From Benzoatithermus sp963720725 (lineage in GTDB: Bacteria > Pseudomonadota > Alphaproteobacteria > Geminicoccales > Geminicoccaceae): 64,000 nucleotides of DNA. Numbering within the stretch: position 1 is the stretch's first letter; every line of letters starts with the position of its first letter. The notes beneath the pieces are model-generated. The model was not told the DNA's origin. It searched no databases and saw only the letters and a list, made by a program, of their open reading frames with translations. The stretch lies in NCBI GenBank assembly GCA_963720725.1, contig CAVRGN010000008.1, positions 186,001 to 250,000 on the forward strand. The letters are read 5' to 3'. Shown in pieces: positions 27,856 through 36,330 of this stretch. Position numbers and translations under genes: made by a program.

Positions 27856-30701
27856 AGCCCCTGCCTCGCATTGGCGGGGTCGTAGAAGGGCAAGGGTGCC
27901 ACGGTCGGCGTGACCGTCCTGCCGTCCTCGAGCTTCACCGTGAAGCTGCGGCCGGGCTCGGCGTCCCCGGGGTGGACGTAGGCGAGGCCGACGATCCCGC
28001 CTACCGCCGCCGACCGGGCGGCCGAGGTGACCCGGCCGACGATGGCACCGTCGCGGATGACCAGGCAGCATTCCTCGGGCAGCGGAGCGTCCGGCGGCAG
28101 GGTGAAGCCGACCAGCTTCCTGGCCAGCGGGCGGGCGGCCTGGACCGCGATCGCGCGCTGGCCGACGAAGAACGGCTTCTTCCTGGCGATCGCCCACTCC
28201 ATCCCGGCCTCCTGCGGAAAGGTCAGGCCGTCCGTGTCCTGGCCGACGATGACGTGGCCCTTCTCCAGCCGCAGCACGCGCTGCGCCTCGACCCCGAAGG
28301 GGCGGATGCCCAGAGGCTTGCCGGCCTCGGCCAGGAGTTCCCACAAGGTGGCGCCGTAGGAGGCCGGACAGTGGATCTCGTAGCCGAGCTCGCCCACGAA
28401 GCCGACGCGCAGCATGCGCACCGGGATGCCGGCCAGCGTTCCGGTGCGGCAGGCGAGGTAGGGAAATGCCGCGGCCGAGAGGTCGATGTCGCCCTCCAGG
28501 CGTTCCAGGACCCGACGGGCGAGGGGGCCCGCCACGTTGATGCCGGCATAGGCGGCGGTAACGCCGGCCACGTCGACGTCGAGCCGCCACTCGGCGTTCC
28601 AGCGCAGCATCGAGCGGTAGAGGACGTCCACGCCCGAGGTGGTGGCGGTGACATAGAACCAGTCGTCGGCGAAGCGGCAGGCGACCCCGTCGTCCATGAT
28701 CGCCCCGGTGATGTCGCAGGCGAGCAGGTAGCGGGTGCGGCCGATCGGCTGCTTGGCATAGGCGAAGGTGTAGATCCGCTCGAGCAGCTCGGCGGCATCG
28801 GGGCCGCGGACCTCGAGTCCGCCCAGCGTGCTGACGTCGATCATGCCCACACCCTCGCGCACGGCGCGGACCTCGGCGGCGATCGCGGCCTCGCGGGTCG
28901 CGGGTGGACCGTAGTAGGCGGGGCGGTACCACAATCCCGCCGGCATCATGCGCGCACCCAGCGCCAGGTGCTGGTGGTGCATGGCGGTGAGGCGGGCGGG
29001 CTCGAAGCCGCGGCCGGCGAGGTGCCCGAAGCTCTCGGGCAGGAAGGGCGGACGCTGGGTGGTGGTGACGCCGACCGCATCGGCGCCGAGCGGGCTGGCG
29101 TGACGGACGATCCGCAGCGCGTTGAGCGCCGAATGGCGGCCCTGGCTCGGGCCCATGGCGGTCGTGGTGTAGCGCTTGGCGAGCTCGGGATCGTCGAAGC
29201 CGTCGGCGACGGCGTTGAGCAGGTCGGCGACGCACTGGTCCTCGTCGAAATCGACGAAGTCCTTGCCAGAGCCGTGCGGGAAGATCGGCCAGGGATGGCT
29301 ACGGCATTCGGGCTCGCCGGCGACGGCCGCGCCGTCGGCCAACACCGCTTCGAGGTCGTGGCGCTGGTTGACCGAGCCGGCGAGCCGCACGCCTTCGGGC
29401 AGACTTTCGACCCGGAACGTCGCGACCGCCTCGTTATAGGCGAAGCGCGCGCCGACGCCGCAGGCGAGCTGCCCCAGGGGTGCCACGCCGACGGAGGTCA
29501 CCAGCAGGTCGCAGGCGATCGCGGCACCAGCGCCGGCCGTGCGGCCTTGGCCCTCGATCCGGTCGATCAGGGCACCTTCCAGCCGCGCGCCGGCCCGGCC
29601 GGGCAGCGCCTCAACCACGGTCCAGCCGTCGCGGATCCGCACGCCCCGTGCCACCAGCTCGTCGCGGCCGCGGCAGGGCGCCGGCTCGGCGCGCAGGTCG
29701 AGCACGGCCTCGAGTGCCACCCCGGCATCCAGAAGGTCGAGGGCCGCGGCATAGCCCTCGGGATTGGCGGTGGCCACGACGGCCTGCCGGCCGGGGCGCA
29801 CTCCCCACAGCCGCATCAGACGCTGGACCGCCGAGGCCAGCATCACCCCTGGAAGATCGTTGTTGCGGAACACCATGGGCTGCTCGACGCAGCCGGTCGC
29901 CAGCACCACCGCCCCGGCCCGCAGCTTGGTGAGCCGGTTGCCGTGGATCACCGCCAGCCACTGGTCGGCGAACAGGCCGGTGCAGGTGGCGCTCGTCATC
30001 ACGGACAGGCGCGGCATGGCCGGCAGCTCGCGGCGCAGCGCGTCGGCCCGGTCGAACGCCGGCTGCTCACCGGGGAAGCGGCCCCAGCGCAAGGCACCGC
30101 CCAGCTCCGGCTCGTCCTCGATCAGGACGGTCTCGGCACCGGCGAGCACCGCGGCCTCGGCCGCGGCGAGCCCGGCGGGGCCGCCGCCGATCACCGCCAC
30201 GTCGCAGAAGCGGTAGTCCTTGTCGAAATAGCCGTGGGCGGTGTCGCGCGAGAGCCGGCCGATCCCGGCCTTGGCCCGGATGTACCGCTCCCAATATCGC
30301 CAGCTGCCCTGCGGCCGGAAGAAGGTCTTGTAGTAGAAGCCCACCGGCAGGAAGCGGGCGACGCGGCCGATCCAGGCGTCGCGGTCGTCGGCGAGGCTGC
30401 CGCGATAGTTCTGCCCGGTGGCGGCCATGCCCTCGGCCAGCGCCAGGCGGTCGGCCGGCACGTTGGGCTCGTCGCCGAGCTGCACGTAGCAGTTCGGGTC
30501 GAGCCCGCGCATGGTCAGCGGCCCACGCGGACGGTGATATTTGAACGAGCGCGACAGGACGTCGACGCCGTTGGCGAGCAGGGCCGAGGCCAGGGTGTCG
30601 CCCTCGAGGCCCTCATAGGCGCGGCCCTCGAAGTGGAAAGCGAGGGGGCGGCCGCGCCGCAGCCTGGAGCCCCATGGCTCCGGCAGACGGTTCCCGGTCA
30701 T
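27852..30701 (-). CDS. soxA: Sarcosine oxidase / N-methylglutamate dehydrogenase alpha subunit
   Basis: A 949-residue multidomain subunit. Residues ~1-110 resemble the 2Fe-2S-like N-terminal domain (FHFEGRAYEGLEGDTLASALLANGVDVLSRSFKYHRPRG). A pyridine-nucleotide/FAD domain follows with VAVIGGGPAGLAAAEAAVLAG near residue 170, and from ~565 onward there is a GcvT-like tetrahydrofolate-binding domain (MIDVSTLGGLEVRGPDAAELLERIYT, GELGYEIHCPASYGATLWELL). The THF domain captures the methyl group as 5,10-methylene-THF instead of free formaldehyde. The ATG overlaps the delta-subunit stop by four bases. The locus order B-D-A-G matches both sox and mgd operons. Confidence 0.92.
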   Translation of the reverse strand: MTGNRLPEPWGSRLRRGRPLAFHFEGRAYEGLEGDTLASALLANGVDVLSRSFKYHRPRGPLTMRGLDPNCYVQLGDEPNVPADRLALAEGMAATGQNYRGSLADDRDAWIGRVARFLPVGFYYKTFFRPQGSWRYWERYIRAKAGIGRLSRDTAHGYFDKDYRFCDVAVIGGGPAGLAAAEAAVLAGAETVLIEDEPELGGALRWGRFPGEQPAFDRADALRRELPAMPRLSVMTSATCTGLFADQWLAVIHGNRLTKLRAGAVVLATGCVEQPMVFRNNDLPGVMLASAVQRLMRLWGVRPGRQAVVATANPEGYAAALDLLDAGVALEAVLDLRAEPAPCRGRDELVARGVRIRDGWTVVEALPGRAGARLEGALIDRIEGQGRTAGAGAAIACDLLVTSVGVAPLGQLACGVGARFAYNEAVATFRVESLPEGVRLAGSVNQRHDLEAVLADGAAVAGEPECRSHPWPIFPHGSGKDFVDFDEDQCVADLLNAVADGFDDPELAKRYTTTAMGPSQGRHSALNALRIVRHASPLGADAVGVTTTQRPPFLPESFGHLAGRGFEPARLTAMHHQHLALGARMMPAGLWYRPAYYGPPATREAAIAAEVRAVREGVGMIDVSTLGGLEVRGPDAAELLERIYTFAYAKQPIGRTRYLLACDITGAIMDDGVACRFADDWFYVTATTSGVDVLYRSMLRWNAEWRLDVDVAGVTAAYAGINVAGPLARRVLERLEGDIDLSAAAFPYLACRTGTLAGIPVRMLRVGFVGELGYEIHCPASYGATLWELLAEAGKPLGIRPFGVEAQRVLRLEKGHVIVGQDTDGLTFPQEAGMEWAIARKKPFFVGQRAIAVQAARPLARKLVGFTLPPDAPLPEECCLVIRDGAIVGRVTSAARSAAVGGIVGLAYVHPGDAEPGRSFTVKLEDGRTVTPTVAPLPFYDPANARQGL

Positions 30702-30976
30702 CGGAAGGACTGCCGCGCGGAGAACAGTTCCGACGCGTCGAAGGTGCGCAGCATGCTGTCGGTCGCGGTGTCCCGCTCGCCGATGAACCAGTAGTTGGTG
30801 GGCGCGTGGCACCACCATTCGCGCACCACGCCCTTCCGGTTCTCCTCCAGATAGACGTATGCCGCCCAGTCGGCATCGCTGCCGGAAGCCGGGTCGGGCA
30901 TCGCCTTGAGTTCGGGCCCCTGGACGAACTCCTGCGCGTTGCGCGGGCCGTTGAGCGGGCAGTGGATAATCTTCAT
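30698..30976 (-). CDS. soxD: Sarcosine oxidase / N-methylglutamate dehydrogenase delta subunit
   Basis: A 92-residue subunit starting MKIIHCPLNGPRNAQEFV, the conserved opening of SoxD proteins in which cysteine and histidine residues bind zinc. It ends YVYLEENRKGVVREWWCHAPTNYWFIGERDTATD, also characteristic, with the second zinc-binding Cys-His. The start lies four bases after the beta-subunit stop, and the stop overlaps the alpha-subunit start, so all four subunits are translationally coupled. Confidence 0.9.
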   Translation of the reverse strand: MKIIHCPLNGPRNAQEFVQGPELKAMPDPASGSDADWAAYVYLEENRKGVVREWWCHAPTNYWFIGERDTATDSMLRTFDASELFSARQSFR

Positions 30977-30980
30977 CGCG

Positions 30981-32222
30981 TCAATGCCCCACCGACGCCG
31001 CACCCTTCTCGCCGACCTGCTGGAAGCGGTCGAAGCGGTCGAGCGCGAAGGGGGCGATCAGGTCGGGGGCGGTGCCGGTGGCCAGGCATTCCGCCATGCG
31101 CTTGCCGCAGACCGGCGTCGCCTTGAAGCCCCAGGTCCCCCAGCCGGCGTCGATGAAGTAGTCGCGCACCGGCGTCGGGCCCATGACCGGACTGAAGTCG
31201 GGGGTCATGTCGGCCATGCCCGCCCACTGCCGCAGCACCTTGGCCTTGGCCAGGAACGGGAACAGCTCCAGCATGTGGGCCATCAGGCCCTCCTTGAAGT
31301 CGAGCGTGCTGCGCGTGTGGTAGAGCGTGTAGGGGTCGGTCGAGCCGCCCATGACGAACTCGCCGCGCGCCGATTGCGAGATGTACACGTGGAGCGAGCC
31401 CGAGACGATGATCGGGTCCAGGATCGGCTTGTAGGGCTCGCTGACGCAGGCCTGCAGCGGGATGGTCCGGATCGGCAGGCGCAGGCCCGCCATGCGCGCG
31501 ACCTCGGAGCTGTTGCCGGCGACCGCCTGCAGGATCCGGCCGGCCTTGACGAAGCCGCGGCTGGTCTCGACGCCGACCGCGCGGCCGCCCTCGATCCGGA
31601 TGCCGGTGACCTCGGTCTGGGTGTGGATCTCGACGCCGCGCCGGGCGGCGCCGCGGGCATAGCCCCAGGCCACCGCGTCGTGCCGGGCGATCGAGCCGGG
31701 CGGGTGGTAGAGGGCGGCCAGGATCGGGTAGCGCACCTCGTCCGACAGGTCGAGCTCGGGGCATAGGCGCCGGATGTCGTCGGGCCAGACCAGGCTCGAG
31801 GCCACGCCCAGATGCTTGTTGACCTCCGCACGCCAGCGGGCTGTGCGCACGGCGGCGTCGGTGTGGGCGAGCGTGAGGTGGCCACGGGTGGAGTAGAGGA
31901 TGTTGAGGTCGAAGTCGGCCGAGAGGTCCTGAAACAGGCGGACCGATTCGTCGTAGAAGCGCACGCCCTCCGGGGTGAGATAGTTCGAGCGGATGATGGC
32001 GGTGTTGCGGGCGGTGTTGCCGCCGGCGAGCCAGCCGCGCTCGAGGACGGCCACGCTCTTGGCACCGTGGTCCTTGGCCAGGTAGTAGGCGGTCGCGAGG
32101 CCGTGCCCGCCGCCGCCGATGATCACCACGTCGTAGGCGGAACGGAGCTCGCTGCGGGCGGGAAAGAAACGCTGCGCTGGATAGTTACGGGCGAGGCCGT
32201 AGCGGAGCAGTTCGAAAGGCAT
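30981..32222 (-). CDS. soxB: Sarcosine oxidase / N-methylglutamate dehydrogenase beta subunit
   Basis: A 413-residue flavoprotein that oxidises the N-methyl amino acid. The FAD-binding motif VVIIGGGGHGLATAYYLAKDHG is at residues ~31-52. GNTARNTAIIRSNYL and the C-terminal GWGTWGFKATPVCGKRMAECLATG are signatures of SoxB/MgdA-type subunits, which hold both non-covalent FAD and covalent FMN. It is the first gene of the coupled B-D-A-G set on the minus strand. A hairpin separates it from the upstream permease gene. Confidence 0.92.
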   Translation of the reverse strand: MPFELLRYGLARNYPAQRFFPARSELRSAYDVVIIGGGGHGLATAYYLAKDHGAKSVAVLERGWLAGGNTARNTAIIRSNYLTPEGVRFYDESVRLFQDLSADFDLNILYSTRGHLTLAHTDAAVRTARWRAEVNKHLGVASSLVWPDDIRRLCPELDLSDEVRYPILAALYHPPGSIARHDAVAWGYARGAARRGVEIHTQTEVTGIRIEGGRAVGVETSRGFVKAGRILQAVAGNSSEVARMAGLRLPIRTIPLQACVSEPYKPILDPIIVSGSLHVYISQSARGEFVMGGSTDPYTLYHTRSTLDFKEGLMAHMLELFPFLAKAKVLRQWAGMADMTPDFSPVMGPTPVRDYFIDAGWGTWGFKATPVCGKRMAECLATGTAPDLIAPFALDRFDRFQQVGEKGAASVGH

Positions 32223-32258
32223 CGCGGCAGGCTACTCCGAGCGGCCGGGGAAGGAAAT

Positions 32259-32291
32259 CGGCCGGCACGAGGGGTCCTCCCGCGCCGGCCG
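32259..32291. terminator. Hairpin between the permease gene and soxB
   Basis: CGGCCGGC at 32259-32266 pairs with GCCGGCCG at 32284-32291 around a 17-base loop. It lies in the 74-bp gap after the permease stop and before soxB on the same strand. It could attenuate read-through so that the permease and catabolic genes are expressed at different levels. Confidence 0.35.
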
Positions 32292-32296
32292 GCGCC

Positions 32297-33923
32297 TCAG
32301 AGCTGGAAGAACCAGTTGCTCAGGATCACCACCAGCACGCCCGCGGCAAGGGTGAGATAGGGCAGATTGCCCGCGCGGCGATTGTCCAGGTCGCGCTCGT
32401 CGACATGGAGGTCCTCGAGCATGGTGGCCGGGAAGCGCCCCTTGTCGACGATGTAGTGGCGCCAGACGAAGAACGGCACCACGCAGGCCATAGCGACCAG
32501 ACCCGAGACCAGCGTCCCCGGCCCCCAGACCTTCGCGCCGGCGCCGAGGAAGACCATGTTGACGAACGACAGCACCACGCCGGCGCCGAGCATGAAGCTG
32601 GGGGCGCGCCAGGGCCGGTGGGCCTTGGCGTTGTCGATGCGGTGGATCCAGCCGGCGTTGAGGTTGAGGAAGTTGAAGACCAGGTAGCAGACGTTGGACA
32701 CGGCGAGCACGAACACGTAGTCCGACATCATCAGCAGGATCAGGTTGAAGCCGAGGTCGGTCCACATCGCCCGCGTGGGCGCGCCATGCTCGTTGACGCC
32801 GCCGAGATATTTCGGAAGCCAGCCGTCCACCGAACCCTGGTACAGGGTGCGCGACGAACCGGCCATGGTGGTCATGATCGAGAGCATCAGGGCGAGGATC
32901 AGCATCAGCACGAGCAGGGCCTGGATGAAGGCGCCGCCGCCGACCATCTCGCCCATGGCGGCAGCCACGCCCGAGCCGTCATAGATGCCGGGCTCGAGGA
33001 GCCGGGCGAGGCCGAGCGTGCCCTGGAAGCTCAAGGGCACGATGGTGAAGATCAGGATGCACAGCAGGCCGGCGTAGATGATGCCCTTGGCGGTATCGGT
33101 CTGGGGGTTCTTGAGCTCGCTGGTGTAGCAGACCGCGGTCTCGAACCCGTAGGTGCTCCAGGCGGCGATGAACATGCCCCCGAGGAACAGCGTCCAGCCG
33201 GCATTGGTCCATTCGCCAGCGATCGGCAGGCCCCCGGCGTCCTGCGCCAGAGGGCCCGAGCGGGAACAGGTTGCTCACCACCACATCGCCGGTCAGCAAC
33301 GGCACCAGACCGACGATGATCAAGGGAATGATCACCGCCACGCCGACGATGGTCTGCACCTTGGCCGTACGCAGGATTCCCTGATGCTGGATCGCGAACA
33401 CCACCAGCAGGAGCACGGTGCCCAGGATCGACGTGGCGTTGATGCGCAGCGCCAGGCCATCCTTCAGGAAGCTCAGGTCGGCAAGCGGTATGCTCCAGGC
33501 GAGAATCGCCGAATCGGCCGCGAAGAACGAGGTGAAGATGTAGCCGGCGGCGATGCCGCTGCCGATGGCGAGGACGGGCGACCAGGCGATCCAGTTGCAC
33601 CACACCGATAGCGGCGCGATCAGGCGGCCGTAGCGGACCCAGGCCGCTGCGCCGTAGATCGAGGCGCCACCCGATTTGCTCGGGAACAGGCCGGCGATCT
33701 CGGCATAGGTATGGGCCTGGACGTAGCCCATCAGGACGGAAACGATCCAGACCACCCAGGACGGGTTGCCGATGGTGGCCGCGATCCCGCCGATGGAGAA
33801 GAGAACCAGGGGCGGCACGCCGCTGGCGACCCAGAACACGTCGCGCCAGGTCAGATCCCGTCGCAGGCCACCACTAGCGGTGGCGACGAGACCCGGATCC
33901 AGCGCCCGATCGGCCGTTGCCAT
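32297..33923 (-). CDS. APC-family amino acid/amine permease, frameshifted
   Basis: A cytoplasmic-membrane permease of the APC superfamily. The N-terminal half has WRDVFWVASGVPPLVLFSIGGIAATIGNPSW and FPSKSGGASIYGAAAWVRYG, typical of helices 1-3. Near 33240 the frame slips, and the second half continues with YGFETAVCYTSELKNPQTDTAKGIIYAGL and the remaining hydrophobic helices, giving ~540 residues and about twelve membrane segments. GGGGGAGA lies seven bases before the ATG. Placement upstream of soxBDAG suggests uptake of an amino acid or methylamino compound used by that enzyme; this is inferred. Confidence 0.85.
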
Positions 33924-34042
33924 GGCCAGTCTCCCCCGCTCGGGCCAGGTGGTTCGGTTGTGGTCCGCCGCTGAGCGCAGCGTCCTTCGGCCCGAGTATC
34001 TGGGCGGTCACGCTAACCAGTTTTGTACCGATTGCAAACCCA

Positions 34043-34052
34043 TTTGGACCAA
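34043..34052. promoter_or_regulatory. Putative GntR-type operator upstream of the permease and within the regulator flank
   Basis: TTTGGACCAA stands in the AT-richer gap (about 34010-34060) between the permease start and the regulator stop. It resembles the TTGG/CCAA-type half sites upstream of the regulator itself and in two other divergent gaps of this window. FadR-type GntR proteins commonly bind short TGGT/ACCA palindromes, so this is a plausible site for the neighbouring regulator. Confidence 0.35.
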
Positions 34053-34067
34053 CTCTGCCGAACCCGA

Positions 34068-34778
34068 TCAGCGGCTCTGGGCGCCTTGAAGGTCGGCGCG
34101 GGCCTTGGCCATCTGCTCGACCATGGCGGCGGCGGCGGCGTCGGAATCGCGCCGGCGCACCGCCTCGACCACGGCTGCGTGCTGGCGGTCGTACAGGCGC
34201 ATGTTGTCGGCGGTCAGCACCTTGCCGCGCATGGCAGCCCACTGGGCATGCAGCCGGACCTCGTTGATCTGCCGGTAGAGCCAGATCATCAGCGGATTGC
34301 CGGTGCAGGCGGCGAGCGCCAGGTGGAACTGCTCGTCGGCCTCGGAGTAGCCGGAGGGGTTCGCGTGGCTCGCGCTCAACGCGCTCAGGGCCGCGGTCAG
34401 GCGCTCGAGGTCGCGGTTGCTGGCGTGCAGGACGGCGAGCCGCGCGATCTGGGGCTCGATCGCCATGCGCACCTCAATCAGCTGCAGCGGGCTGGTCTCC
34501 TCCGCGATCTCGTGTTCCTCGATCGCCTGCTGGTAGGTGACGAAGGTGCCGCTGCCGATGCGCCGTTCCACCAGCTGCTCGTCGGTCAGCTGTCGCAACG
34601 CCTCGCGGATCGTCGCGCGCGAGGCGTTGAAGTGACTGGCGAGACGACGTTCCGGCGGCAGTCGTTGGCCCACGGCGTAGCGGCCGCCCACGATCGCGTC
34701 GCGCAGTTCCAGCGCGATCGACACGGCGCTGCTGCTGGACGCCAGACCCGCGTCGCCTTCCTGTCGCTCCGCCAACAT
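34068..34778 (-). CDS. FadR-subfamily GntR transcriptional regulator
   Basis: A 236-residue regulator. Residues ~20-85 form the winged helix-turn-helix: ELRDAIVGGRYAVGQRLPPERRLASHFNASRATIREALRQLTDEQLVERRIGSGTFV, a textbook GntR domain. The C-terminal FCD effector domain follows, with EVRMAIEPQIARLA and the metal-binding histidines of EADEQFHLALAACTGN and QHAAVVEAVRRRD. It lies between the permease/sox operon and the plus-strand gamma-glutamylmethylamide operon. It probably controls one or both in response to a methylated amine or amino acid. Confidence 0.93.
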   Translation of the reverse strand: MLAERQEGDAGLASSSSAVSIALELRDAIVGGRYAVGQRLPPERRLASHFNASRATIREALRQLTDEQLVERRIGSGTFVTYQQAIEEHEIAEETSPLQLIEVRMAIEPQIARLAVLHASNRDLERLTAALSALSASHANPSGYSEADEQFHLALAACTGNPLMIWLYRQINEVRLHAQWAAMRGKVLTADNMRLYDRQHAAVVEAVRRRDSDAAAAAMVEQMAKARADLQGAQSR

Positions 34779-34813
34779 TCAGCCTCCGCTAGGCCCGTTC
34801 CGATCGAGCTCGC

Positions 34814-34862
34814 TTGAACCAATTTACACCAATTTTTCCGTTTGGAACATAATTGGTTTTGT
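34814..34862. promoter_or_regulatory. AT-rich divergent control region with repeated CCAA/TTGG half sites
   Basis: Between the GntR gene and the plus-strand FAD dehydrogenase gene lies an AT-rich segment. It contains TTGAACCAA (34814-34822), TTACACCAA (34824-34832), TTTGGAACAT (34841-34850) and AATTGGTTTT (from 34851). The mixed orientation of CCAA and TTGG elements gives overlapping inverted repeats. This is the likely operator and promoter region for autoregulation and for control of the plus-strand operon. Confidence 0.5.
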
Positions 34863-34941
34863 AATAGCACTGCGATCAGCCGACCGCGCCGGCTTGGCGA
34901 GAGGTGCCACGCCGCCGCGGCGACAGCGGGACCGGATCGTC

Positions 34942-36288
34942 ATGGCTCTACCGCACAGCGTCAAGTATCTGGTGATCGGCGCCGGCATCCACGGGCTCAG
35001 CACGGCCTATCATCTCGCCAAGCAGCTCAGCGCGCGCGGTCTCGGCAGCGGATCCGACATCCTGGTGGTCGACAAGACCGCGATCGCCGCCGGGGCGTCG
35101 GGAATTGCCTGCGGCGTGGTCCGCAACAACTACTACCAGCCGGCCATGCGCGAACTGATGGCGCACTGCGTCGACGTCTGGGAGCAGCATGCGCAAGCGC
35201 TGAGCTACCACGGCGTCGGCTACATGCAGATCAGCCCCGAATGCATGCACGATCAGGTCGGCACCATCTACGAGCAGCAGCAGGCGATCGGCTACGGTTC
35301 GGTGTTCATCGAGGGTGCCGGCGACTGCGACCGCTACATGCAGGCGATGTTCTCCGACTGGCAGGCCAAGGGCATCACTTCGGTCCTGCACGAGAAGAAG
35401 GGCGGCTACGCCAACAATACGAAAAGCATCTACGGTCTCGCCGGCCTGGCCGAGGCCGAGGGCGTGCGCATCGTCACCGGCCTGAAGGTGATCGGGTTCG
35501 AGCGGGCGAACGGCGCCTCGAGCGCGGTGCGCGCGGTGGTGACCGACCGCGGCCGGATCGGCTGCGACCAGGTGGTCGTCGGGGTCGGCCCGTGGGTCAA
35601 GCAGATCTGGGACATGCTGGACCTGCCCGAGACCGTTGCCATCAAGGGCCGGGACGGCCAGATGCACGATGGCCTGCCGATGTGGACCTACTGGTCGCTG
35701 CAGGAGGGCACGCTGGGCGTCGATCCCGACCTGCAGAAGACCAATGACGGCCGGATGCCGCCGGTGATCCACGTCGATACCGACGCGCCGCTCCATTCGG
35801 ACGTGGACGGCTCGCTGATCACCGACCAGCTCTGGGGGATCTACTACAAGCCGGACTTCCATTTCGGCGGCGTCCAGGGCGGTGCCATGCCCTACAAGGT
35901 GATGACGCCGCCCGATCAGGTGGCGGTCGATCCCTATGGCCCGGACAGCCCCGACTTCATCGTCGGCGACGACTTCGCCCACATGTGGTGCTCGGCCCTG
36001 GCCCACTGCCAGAAGCGGTTCATGGGCCAGATCGGCCGCTACAAGAAGGAGCCGTCGGGCGGCATCGGCTGCTTCACGCCCGACAATTTCCCGGTGTTCG
36101 ACCGGTTCTGCGAGAACGTCTACGTGATCGCCGACAGCAACCACGGCTACAAGATGGTGGGCGTAGGGGACTTGGTCGCCCGGGAACTGGTCGGCGAGAC
36201 CAGCCGCCTGCTCGAGCCGTTCCGCTTCTCGCGCTATGCCGAGGGCAGGCTGCACCCGACCTCCAACAGCCCGTTCCCTTGGAGCTGA
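34942..36288 (+). CDS. FAD-dependent oxidoreductase (SoxB/MgdA-like), first gene of the gmaS-mgs operon
   Basis: A 448-residue DAO-family flavoprotein. The FAD motif is YLVIGAGIHGLSTAYHLAKQL (residues ~9-29), followed by KTAIAAGASGIACGVVRNNYYQPAM, which resembles the flavin-contacting arginine segment of SoxB-type subunits. The C-terminus has YVIADSNHGYKMVGVGDLVARELVG. It precedes the gamma-glutamylmethylamide synthetase gene by 42 bases. It may oxidise N-methylglutamate or another N-methyl compound independently of the soxBDAG complex. Whether it is redundant with or specialised from that enzyme cannot be told from sequence. Confidence 0.82.
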   Translation: MALPHSVKYLVIGAGIHGLSTAYHLAKQLSARGLGSGSDILVVDKTAIAAGASGIACGVVRNNYYQPAMRELMAHCVDVWEQHAQALSYHGVGYMQISPECMHDQVGTIYEQQQAIGYGSVFIEGAGDCDRYMQAMFSDWQAKGITSVLHEKKGGYANNTKSIYGLAGLAEAEGVRIVTGLKVIGFERANGASSAVRAVVTDRGRIGCDQVVVGVGPWVKQIWDMLDLPETVAIKGRDGQMHDGLPMWTYWSLQEGTLGVDPDLQKTNDGRMPPVIHVDTDAPLHSDVDGSLITDQLWGIYYKPDFHFGGVQGGAMPYKVMTPPDQVAVDPYGPDSPDFIVGDDFAHMWCSALAHCQKRFMGQIGRYKKEPSGGIGCFTPDNFPVFDRFCENVYVIADSNHGYKMVGVGDLVARELVGETSRLLEPFRFSRYAEGRLHPTSNSPFPWS

Positions 36289-36330
36289 GGCGCGCCGCGG
36301 GCAAAAGATAATCCAGCGAGGGGAAGAAGC

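Noticed and set aside
25543..27885. A 780-codon plus-strand frame over fhs
   Set aside because: It is the antisense of the clearly conserved formate-tetrahydrofolate ligase; its His/Arg/Ala-rich translation is typical of a GC-driven shadow frame.
27972..30794. A 940-codon plus-strand frame over soxA
   Set aside because: Antisense of a strongly conserved subunit gene; low-complexity translation without motifs.
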